From assembly GCA_033675545.1 (NCBI GenBank), contig JAWDGP010006599.1:629501-693500 (forward strand): a stretch of DNA of 64,000 bases, read 5' to 3'. Source of the stretch: Elysia crispata. Lineage: Eukaryota; Mollusca; Gastropoda; Plakobranchidae. Each line of letters starts with the position of its first letter. The stretch's first letter is position 1. Made by a program: the position numbers and the translations under genes. The notes beneath the pieces are model-generated. The model was given only the letters and a program-made list of their open reading frames with translations, was not told where the DNA came from and ran no database searches. Positions 32,702 through 64,000 of this stretch are shown piece after piece.

Positions 32702-34049
32702 ACTTTTACACATAAATGAGAATTTAGCATTTCAATCCTCTTGGGTCATTTCATGTGTATAAGAGTTGGCGGCTTATATATTTTTTCCTATTGTTTTTGG
32801 CTAAACTTAATGTTTTCTAGAAAAAAAACACTGAAATCCACTTTAGAACAAGAAGGGTTATTTGTTCCATCAATTAAGAAGATCGCATATTCATAAGGAC
32901 AGCTCTTTGCGATGTGATATCCGGTAAAGATGAAAATGCCGCTGGCCAACCCTAAGGGTGAGTTATCAGTGATTCTTATAAGTTTGAGCTGTTCACGTGT
33001 CCAGTAATTCCCTACTCATGAAAACTGCTCTGGCCAGTAAATAGCTACTCAGTGCTGTTGATAAAACTGTACTATACAGTTGCATCGACTTTAACTCCAC
33101 TTAGTCCAGTAAAGCTCCCCCTTGCAAAGAGCCTCTGGGTGCTGCTTTGCACAGTAAATCTCTGGTCAGAAAACTCCGGCAATCTCTGAGCAACTCTTGG
33201 GATATAGCCTAGATCCGCTGCAGATTAGACCTACATCTTTGTGATCATCTATACATTGATGTCGATGCTCCAACAAAGAAAGTGATAACAAGTTTTATCT
33301 ACAATAGACTAGTATTGTAAAAACTGTCAACAGTGCTTTAGATTTTAAGTAAATAATTGTTTAACATCGGACAAAAATGATATTTGAGTGTTTGAAAAAA
33401 CAACAACCCATGATTTAAAAAGTTTGTGAAACTAGTACCTAACTTTCATGAGCTGTCTCTCCTCCATTATCCATTTAACCAATACAACCCAGGGGATGTT
33501 TAATGTCACAAGAAAAAAATAATAATGATCAAAAAGACATAACTAAAATGCGGGTCTACTCTTCCCTCATCGTGAATGTTTATTATATAAACCATGTCTC
33601 GCGCCTTTTTCATTCTTTTCAGGTATACTTATTTGTTTTCGGAAGATTGAAAATATTTGTAACACGTGCTTAAAGTTGAAATATGTTAATAGAAGTTTTC
33701 CTACTATTTTTTTTAATGAATTCCAATAACACGATGTTATCTTCCTGCTGCCATGATATTAAATTTTAATGATCTCTTGACCTACATCCAGACCAATGTG
33801 TGCGATAAAACGTGTGAACATCGAACATAAAAAACAACAACCTAAAAATGAGCGGGAAAACACCAGGGGTATGAGGCATCACTGTCTCTTACAGTTTTAC
33901 TTTCTCTGTCTTCGCAAACAGAATCTGTTTTCTTTTCTTGGATTAAGTTTCTCTTGATCATAGCATAAAATTAGTTTTGTGACTGAGCAAAATCTCCAGG
34001 GTGGCAAAAATTAAAAGAGTATGAAAAGAAGAATGATAATAGCATAACA
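32702..34049. other. Non-coding stretch, nothing recognised
   Basis: AT-rich, no exon-like frame or transposon end seen. Confidence 0.5.
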
Positions 34050-34348
<299 letters not shown>

Positions 34349-35147
34349 CATCCAAACCAAATATAGGCATCACCCAAACTGACATTATATGGACAAAGTA
34401 TACATTACAACACTAACTTTCCATACAATAACAAATACAAAACATGAAAAAGTCGGTTATCTTCTCTTGCCCTTGCTATCAAAAAGTCATCTTTCCAAAA
34501 TCCACCACAGAAAACTGCAATACAGGCTTAAAAGATTTTTGTGCGCACAGATTTCAGTGGGGTTAGCTGACATTTATTTTGGTACATAATTCGATCGACC
34601 ATAATTATTCCATGAAGGAAATACGATGTTGGACACTCATAGTCTTTAAAATTATGAATAAAAGATGTCAGCGGATTGAGTTGATCATAACAACTCGATT
34701 TCTCCACCGTACCATGGGTTCAAATATGAGTCGCTTTTGTAGTAACAAAATAGGTTACAGTTACAGAATATTTCGAGTTTATCCAGTCTCAATCAAAGAT
34801 CAAGTTGTACATGTATTACTGCAGTGTGCAGAAACCAGTTAGTTGTCTATTCACAGCCTACCGATTTATTGAATTAATCATTACTTTCAGTCAGATTAAA
34901 AAAACAAAACATATATACATGGAAAAAAACAAGGAACAATGACTAAGTTATACTTGCTTCCATTGTGATCTCCCACCTCCTTGCTATTCTCGTTTGCCTT
35001 TGTTTATTTTTCAGAAATGTGATGCAAAAATATGTCACAAGACAGTCAAGGATCTCTCGTAGACGCAGCAATCCTATTATAGTGACATGCGAGAGCAGCT
35101 AGTCTGATCCAGTGCGAGCACAGCCTAACTTAGGAGACTTGAACAAG

Positions 35148-56722
<21,575 letters not shown>

Positions 56723-57041
56723 AGGCTAACAAGAAGTTACAGAAACTACAACACTCAAAGGTCAGGGCGGCAGTGTCCAAAGGTCAAGGTCCTGAATGAT
56801 CACTGCATGAGACAATCCTTCATAATCATTTGGTGATTTTTGTATCTTCCGTTAAATGAAGAGCATTTCTCTTTTTAGTAGGGGTTTTCTTATTCTATTT
56901 CATCTGAAGAACTCACCCCCCCCACACACACACACATATACACATTTCCTTTTTTGACTTTACATAAACCCAAATTTCTGTTCGCTTTCGATCAGCTTTA
57001 GGGAGTGTTTTGTGTTGTTTACAGTTTTGAAGAAACCGATA

Positions 57042-57047
57042 AATAAA
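57042..57047 (+). terminator. Candidate poly(A) signal of the CD36-like gene
   Basis: First AATAAA after the stop codon, about 320 bp downstream and 16 bp before a GA array. The 3' UTR 56723-57041 holds no other feature apart from a short (CA)n near 56921-56935. Confidence 0.5.
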
Positions 57048-57061
57048 GGCTGCGATGAGAA

Positions 57062-57062
<1 letters not shown>

Positions 57063-57141
<79 letters not shown>

Positions 57142-57143
57142 TG

Positions 57144-57182
<39 letters not shown>
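57063..57182. repeat. (GA)n-(TA)n microsatellite
   Basis: GA array to about 57141, then TA array to about 57180; further short TA runs lie near 57330-57357. Confidence 0.95.
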
Positions 57183-57184
<2 letters not shown>

Positions 57185-60100
57185 AATATAAGATCTTACC
57201 TTAAATTCTCTTCATACGACACTAGTGTTTCAAGCGGAGGACAAGAGTGACCTTGTCCTCTGCTCTCTTCTATGAAAAGCTCCCATAGTTGAGCACTCTT
57301 ATCAATTATTCCAACTTATCTTCAAACTATATATATATATACCGTATATATATATATAAAACAGTTTAAAATACTTGACCTCGCTCCTATTTATTTGAAT
57401 TGTGGATTCAACAAAGCCTTGGGAACCAGATCTAAGAGATGCAAAAGAACTTTCTAATGCAAGTAAAGAAACTATTTTTGCTTGTATTGTGTTAAAGTCT
57501 TAGCTTAATTTCTCTCCCCCCCCCCTTTATCCCCCTTATCAAATGTCCACGAAATATCAGATGAATTAAAGCCCTGTCTAATTTTCTCCATCATCCTTTA
57601 TTACGCAATCATCACTCATAATGTCATGATCTCGAAATGTTTTAATTACATAATGTTAAATCTCCTTTCTTTGTCCCTCTTTCAATCATTACTTTCTAAA
57701 TTTTGTAATTCCAGCGTCGGGCTGTTGATGGGTTTTCTTCCAGCCTCTATTTTATGCAAAAATTATAACTGATGATTTGAAGCAATCGCAAGTTTGTTCT
57801 TGATTTTCGCTCTGTAATCGCAAGTTTGTTCTTGATTTTCGCTCAGTAAAGCTACTTACAAAACGATACAGGTTTCTTAAAAAAAAAAATGGAACTGTAA
57901 CTCTGGCGAGAGGTCAGTGCGGTGCTGAGTCTATGAAGATTTTTGTTGTTGATACGAATGTATGTTATGGCTCGTTTGAACAGAAATAATGATTGATGTG
58001 ACACCATATGAGAGTAGAAAAGCTTACTGAATCCAAAGTCCTGTTGTGATCAGTCTCAGGCAATAGAGTCTCACCCCGCCATTTAATTCTAGCGAATGAC
58101 TTCGTTTTTCGAGCATTTAAATTTATTTAAATGTATTCCAACTAAATAGAACCGCTATTGTACATCTCTTAAGTTATATGCGTCCACACAATATATTGTC
58201 ATTCCTTGACAACTACGCTTTAAAAGGCGCATCCTGCTAGTTCTATATGAAAAACATAATCATGTTGAATTCACACCCTGAGCTCAATGAAACTTTTGAC
58301 TTAAATCTAATCGTATTGTGAACCACTTCGTGAGATTAATAACCAGTTTTAGTTCTGTTTCAAAGGCAATGAAGGGTTAGCATGGTAGGAATTGAAAAAC
58401 TTGTAGAAAATAAAAGTAAATTGATGCTGATATCTACATATTTCACCAAGGCCTCATATTTTGTAAAATTTGACTTTAGTATTTTTCGTTATCAGTCAGA
58501 TACTGACCTTTTCCCAAATAAAGCTGTTACAGACGGTCAGTACAGTGAAATCATGTTATCGAATTATCAGTGGCTCAATGAGCAGTCAACGCTTTAATGT
58601 AACTATTTAATTGTTTCCTGATCATGGTTTAATTAACCAATAAGTCATGTGAATTATCTAGAGATAAAGTCAAAGTGCATGGTCCCGACAGCGGTTTTTC
58701 ATTGTGTGAGGAATTTAAACAATCCTGAGAGGAACAGTATGTGGCATCATAAATCATGCAGGATCAGAACTAGCACTAGTTGTAGTAAAGCTGATGGAGA
58801 AGAATGATTATTTTTTAAAAACACCAAACGTTTCTGCAACTTTCCCTAAAGATTTCAATTCCAAGCACACATTTTTACTGCTTGGATCGCGGGTAACCAT
58901 GTTATCAGTGCGGATAAACAAACAAAGGCATAGATCTCTTTTTTCAATCTTACTTTTTCTGTAAGCGATAATCCTTTTAAGGTCGCAACCGGTGCATAAA
59001 ATAGGAAGATGCAACGGCTGAATTTCAGACAACTATTGACATTATGTCAGTTCTTATGTCGGTACTTATGTCAGTTCCATATGCCTGGAAATCCTCCCAC
59101 AGGTTTACTTTAAAATAATTAGATCTCAAAGATAGAGCAGAAAATTCAAATCGTAACGAAGAGCAGAACTTGTCTAGGCCACATAGATTTCATTCAATCA
59201 CCTGTTTAAATGAAAGGAACCAGTCTTTTGCCTTGCTATGCTTATGAAAGCTTTATGCTATCAAGCATTTTAGTTGAGTGGGAATTTTTTTGTGTCCAAG
59301 AAATACATGTAGGTTCCACATACAACAACAAGCAAAACAACAAAATCAAAATGAAAAAAAATGAAAAAAAAATGATCGATTTTTTTCTTATTCATCTACG
59401 GTTATAGGGTACCTGAACGGATTAGGAATATGCAACAGTATCATTCTGAAGCACCTTGAAACTCAATTTTTGTTTTTGTTTATAAACTTGAAAATCACAA
59501 AAAGGTTACACCATTTTACCCTTGACCTGACGGGGGTCAAGAAATCTCACGAGAGCTACGAGGCTTGACGGGGGCCAATCTTCGCGACAAGGTTGAGTAC
59601 ACTTGGCGAGGCCTTGTCTGAACTACACCACCCACATAATAACTTAAAAGGAAACCAGTTTTCGCCTTAACACCGCATCCTATTCAAGATAATGATGCAA
59701 CATAGCACGAAGTGAACTTTTCAATATTGTGATGCTTTTATTGCTCTCCGTGGTGATTTATTTCAAGAATATAACACTAGGGTACTGGAACTTTATTGTT
59801 TGGGTGGTTAACAGACAGGCGGCAGACCTAATATCTCATCTCATGGTGAACTAGACTAGTTAAATATTTTAATCAATCTATCAATCATTCAATGAGCGAC
59901 AGCAACAAGAGATAAAACCAACTGACCTAGGAATGGCCAAGTTTTCGCCATCTTGCCCCTGCTAAATGTGTAGGATAGTTTCGGAACAAATTAAAGCCCT
60001 GCCTATGATGACAAGCGCAATAGCTCAGAACTTGGATTGACGCAATTACTCAAAATCGAGACCATTGAGATTTGCATATCGATACCACCCATACAACTGC

Positions 60101-60525
60101 TGTGATCTATCAGGGGTTCAAATTATTTTTTTTTATTTTTAGAAGACATTAATTGTGGGTCATGTACTTCATAAATATTTTCATCAGTGAACAAAAGTAC
60201 CAGGTATCATACCGGTATAAAAAAAAAAAAAAAACATGGAACAAACAAATCAGTCGATGTTTGAGATCCATATGAATGCACAATCATGTTTCATATAATA
60301 AAGAAAATCAACAGCCCTTCACTTCGCCAGATCACAAAGCCCTCTATAAGTTTTTGATTGTTGCTTTGAAAACAGTGTTTTTCTTTTCTTTTCTTTTTGA
60401 GGCAATCAAAGACAATCAGGGATAATGTCGCTTTCCGATTAACGAACTTTGTTGGGTGCAGGAGAGAGGACAGGGGAAGATCTAGGTCAAAGGAGATAAT
60501 TATCATGACATGAGTCGGGGATTCA

Positions 60526-60527
<2 letters not shown>
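57183..60527. other. Gene-poor region
   Basis: No supported gene. One small tandem duplication is present: AATCGCAAGTTTGTTCTTGA plus TTTTCGCTC, a 32-bp unit doubled at about 57783-57845. Short frames such as 58382-58597 have no recognisable domain. Confidence 0.5.
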
Positions 60528-60613
<86 letters not shown>

Positions 60614-60884
60614 CTCTCTCTATCTCTCTCTCTATCTATCTCTCTCTCTCTATCTCTCTCTCTCTCTCCTTCTCCCTTCCTTTAACTCACACTCTTTCTC
60701 TCCTTCTCCTTCTCTCGAAATCTGCTCTCGAACACTCTATGTTTCACTAAGCCTCTCTATGTTTGTCTCTCTGTTTGTCTGTCTGTCTCTCTCTTTCTCC
60801 CTGCCTCTAACTCACACTCTTTCTTTCCTTCTCCCTCTCTCACACTATGCTCTCGTCCACTCTCTGCTTCACTTAGTCTCTCTA

Positions 60885-60962
<78 letters not shown>

Positions 60963-61042
60963 TATCCTCTCCTCTAACTCACTCTCTTTCTTTCCTTCTC
61001 CCTCTCTCACACTCTGCTGTCGTCCACTCTTTGTTTCATAAC

Positions 61043-61121
<79 letters not shown>

Positions 61122-61141
61122 TCTCTCTCTCTCTCTCTCTC
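60528..61141. repeat. (CT)n arrays organised in about 130-200 bp higher-order units
   Basis: Pure CT blocks (60528-60668, about 60911-60962, about 61061-61141) alternate with a semi-unique block CCTCTAACTCACACTCTTTC, CTTCTCCCTCTCTCACACT, CTCTCGTCCACTCT.TG.TTCA and then (TGTC)n. The block occurs three times, starting near 60670, 60803 and 60967. Confidence 0.9.
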
Positions 61142-61206
61142 GCCTTGTGGCTTAAACTGGTGACCTACTACAGGCAGACAGCAGTGTCATCACGACACTA
61201 TTGGCT
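61142..61206 (-). mobile_element. tRNA-derived SINE with (GA)n tail
   Basis: On the minus strand TAGTGTCGTGA fits a degenerate A box and AGTTTAAGCC a degenerate B box, 31 bp apart as in tRNA genes. The unit then ends in CACAAGGCG followed by a GA array (the CT array on the plus strand). A tRNA head with a simple-repeat tail is typical of SINEs. A single copy was recognised, so the family is not proven. Confidence 0.45.
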
Positions 61207-62256
61207 TTGAAAAGGTTCTAATTCACGTTATTTATGTGCTGATTGAGAGCATCACCCAAATTTACAATTAAAATGTGAAGTGGCGTCTGTGAAAGGCAGC
61301 GTCAAAGCGTGTGTGCTCGACTGCTCGACTCGAGCAGAACAAAGACGAGAATGCACTGGTGCAAAGACCGTATGCACTAGTGCAGTTCTCCTCTACTGCA
61401 TACATGTAGGCCAAGGTTCGAACACATTGATTCACGTCAAAAATGTACGTGCATTATTATGAGGTGGTCGACAGCACTCAGTGCTGTTTACTGCATCTAG
61501 AGCTAGAACTAGATCAAGGTCTAGCCAAGGGGTTTAAATCTAGTCCAATCCACAACGGAATATTTGGCCTAACCACAGAAGTCTGCACGATATGAGTATA
61601 TCACAGACCAAGACTGCTTTCTCTCAACGTTGAAGGTTGCGTAGGGAGAGTTAAAATGGTGGATTCTAGGAACCAGATCATGCAGGAAACGGTGAGTAAC
61701 GATGCATCGAGTTAGTGTAGGATCAATCTCACTTTCGTTGAATCCGCGAGTTGGGTTTTAAATATCTTAACCCTACAGAACTTCCTAAGCCATGGAAGCA
61801 ATTCAATACAACTTTCACAGTGATTCCTTGCAGAATACAATTAGATCTACAAATAAACACTGGAAAGTAGTGATAGAAGTCTAGATAAGTTTATGCTTCT
61901 TTCTTTCAAGCTTGGTGTGTCACGTTAGCGGGGAAAAGATCAACAATTTCAAACTTTTCCATTGCCTTGAACCCGAAATTGGAGCATTATTAAAAAAAAA
62001 CCCACCAACAAACAAACAACAACAGAAAAAAAAACAACAACAAAGAAACGTCTATCTAGGAACTGATTGTTTTATCAAAGCATAGATTTTTTTTAAGGAA
62101 ACTGATTAAATGTAGCAAGTTTCTCTTCGAATTTTTTCCCCGTATTTAAATAGATACTGATATAATAGAGGCCTTGACTGGTACCGTGTATTTTTTAAAC
62201 ACTTAAGCATATCAATCAGTTTTCCGGTTATCTGAATTATGAAACTAAATGCGACT

Positions 62257-62261
<5 letters not shown>
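61207..62261. other. Mostly non-coding, with one possible first exon
   Basis: Apart from the candidate at 61656-61691 nothing was recognised; a CAACAACA-rich patch lies near 62003-62045. Confidence 0.45.
61656..61691 (+). CDS. Possible first coding exon of an unseen gene (speculative)
   Basis: AAAATGG is a good start context; the frame reads MVDSRNQIMQET and stops at ACG|GTGAGT, a strong donor, at 61691/61692. No in-frame continuation was found before the window end, so this is only a candidate. Confidence 0.18.

Positions 62262-62331
<70 letters not shown>
62262..62331. repeat. (CT)n microsatellite
   Basis: Pure CT array of about 70 bp. Confidence 0.95.
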
Positions 62332-62332
<1 letters not shown>

Positions 62333-63359
62333 CTTTTTAACCAGCACAGACAACTGTGACCACTTTGTTTAGATGTTGTATTAGCAAAATTAAAAATGTA
62401 AAAATCCGGAACATGTGTGTTGTATGTTTTAATAAGCCAGCTTTCTCACAAAATTTATTGAGTTATCTAACGCCCCCTTCAGCCCTCTTGAGTTCTCTCG
62501 CCCTCTCTTTAGACCTTTTGTGTTAGATTTTTTGGATTCTCCAGCGCTCTCTCTAGACCTTTGAGTTCTCTAGCGCTTAAGAATATTAAATTTTCTTGTC
62601 TTCGTTCAGCCGGCTTCATATTCGATATGGTTTTCTTTATATGTAATTTGTTTGAAGCAAGAGCCTCGTTCCCTGCCCTTTTAAAATATGAAGGCTGGCA
62701 AACGGTCACTAGGTGGCGCATGACAAGAGCGCTGTACTGGCTTCAAGAGGGTGTCTGATTCGGTCACTGGTCGTTTCAGTCTAGTTGCGGAGTCCTAACA
62801 ACTCTATTCTTGAATATAAGGCAGTGTGGAATCTAGATGTAGATCAAGTATAGATAGATTCTGAGGATTTAATTTACATGTCTCATTTAGATTTAGATTT
62901 CTACATTCTATATGGACATCGGTAAAGGCCTACGATGTCTAAAGTTAAAACGGCACTTTAGACAGCTGGTGTTTAAAATGTTCTATATTTAGCAGCCAGA
63001 GTTTAAAATCGTGAACTAAACTCAAAATCAAGCAATCATTATGTTTACCGGTTAGATTATTACGCGAGATGTGAGGACAATTTGAATTAGATCTGACGAG
63101 GTAAACTCGGGTTCCAGCTGGGTACTGAGGTTCCATCTGTCCCGCCCACTCGAGTGCGGTAAAATGTTTCTGAAGTTAGCCGCGTGTATACTTTCATAGA
63201 GGACAATGGCGCCTGTCAGTGTTAAGTCTCAATGGCGTTCCGCTGAAAATTGCTTAACTTCAAGATATAAAAAAAAGACCTGACTTGAGTTTCTTCAGAT
63301 CTCTCAAAGACGAGAAAGTTGAAATCATTTACTTAAATTAAGTAAAGTGTTTTTAACAT
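62332..63359. other. Non-coding stretch, nothing recognised
   Basis: Contains a TCTAGAT-rich patch near 62828-62905 and two related segments near 62505-62580 (CTCTAGACCTTT.GTT / CTCTAGCGC). No exon supported. Confidence 0.45.
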
Positions 63360-63374
63360 TTTTTTTAACAAGTC

Positions 63375-63890
63375 ACAAAAAAGTATACCGTATATGAATC
63401 TTTTTTCCAATTTACATAGCAAGATGTCAATAGTTTCATTACTATGAGAGTCACGAAAAGTATACCGTATATGAATCTTTTCCCAGTTTAGATAGTAAGA
63501 TGTCAGTAGTTTCACTAACTATGAGAGTCACGAAAAGTATACCATATATGAATCTTTTCCCAGTTAACATAGTAAGATGTCAGTAGTTTCACTAACTATG
63601 AGAGTCTCAAAAGCTATTCTATATATGGATCTTTTTCCCAGTTTACATAGTAAGATGTCAGTAGTTTCACTAACTATGAGAGTCTCAAAAGCTATACTAT
63701 ATATGGATCTTTTTCCCAGTTTACACAGTAAGATGTCAGTAGTTTTACTAACTATGAGAGTCTCAAAAGCTATACTATATATATGGATCTTTTTCCCAGT
63801 TTACATAGTAAGATGTCAGTAGTTTCACTGACTATGAGAGTCTCAAAAAGTATACCGTATATGAATCTTTTTTTCCAGTTTAGATAGTAA
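63375..63890. repeat. 78-bp tandem repeat
   Basis: Six to seven units of about 76-78 bp (CATAGTAAGATGTCAGTAGT, TTCACTAACTATGAGAGTCT, CAAAAGCTATACTATATATG, GATCTTTTTCCCAGTTTA). The central copies are 78 bp, i.e. 26 codons, and leave one frame open for three units; the outer copies carry AGTATACCGTATATGAATC instead and differ in length. Confidence 0.93.
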
Positions 63891-64000
63891 AGACGTCAGT
63901 AGAGCTGTATTATTACCCACCATTACTAAACCATCGGTGAGTAGATGAAGCAGGTATGGCCGCGCTCACCGCTTCACTCCTCGCAGCATCCTGGGAGGCA

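Noticed and set aside
34389-34842. Two overlapping open frames of 66 and 87 codons before the CD36-like gene
   Set aside because: No motif, signal peptide or splice support; likely chance frames.
59510-59640. GC-richer patch with repeated TGACGGGGG
   Set aside because: Only two short similar words; no element ends, RNA fold or coding frame recognised.
60008-60060. Possible tRNA A-box-like GCAATAGCTCAG
   Set aside because: No B box at the right distance and no cloverleaf by eye.
63953-64000. Possible exon start with GCATCCTGGGAGGC (could read ILGG, as in GMC enzymes) after CTCGCAG
   Set aside because: Only 14 bases remain before the window end, too little to call an exon or a second GMC gene.

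Overview
This is an animal nuclear genome window, most likely from a gastropod mollusc (possibly a heterobranch sea slug or snail). The signs are intron-rich genes with GT-AG junctions, AT-rich non-coding DNA, very dense microsatellites ((CTA)n, (AAT)n, (GA)n, (CTT)n, (GAT)n) and recurrent TCTAGATCTAGA-type tracts. The species assignment is inference only. No prokaryotic, CRISPR or operon-like feature was seen.

Layout, all three recognised host genes on the + strand: (1) 1235-4894, the last five exons of a Cys-loop (nicotinic acetylcholine receptor-like) channel subunit whose 5' part lies off the window. (2) 5083-8530, two decayed LINE copies facing away from each other. (3) 8.8-19.3 kb, gene-poor DNA with several compound trinucleotide arrays. 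(4) 19701-23870, a complete three-exon secreted GMC-family FAD oxidoreductase with a 49-bp minisatellite in intron 2. (5) 24-35 kb, gene-poor. (6) 35148-56722, a 13-exon CD36/LIMP2/SR-B-type scavenger receptor whose introns hold two hAT-like elements (one with a nested 1.4 kb insert), a Helitron remnant, a pogo-like element and several minisatellites. (7) 57-64 kb, gene-poor with microsatellites, a probable tRNA-derived SINE and a 78-bp tandem repeat at the right edge.

The genes are unrelated in function (membrane ion channel, secreted or lumenal redox enzyme, lipid or particle scavenger receptor) and nothing suggests a pathway cluster. The best observations concern mobile DNA and splice sites. 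An 896-bp hAT copy sits exactly on the 5' splice site of CD36-like intron 11, and its 8-bp target duplication copies the donor. The last exon edge and donor of the receptor's first visible exon have been tandemly amplified inside the following intron. CD36-like exon 10 carries an AG duplication that breaks frame but also leaves an AG acceptor that would restore it. I did not find a convincing new biological system.
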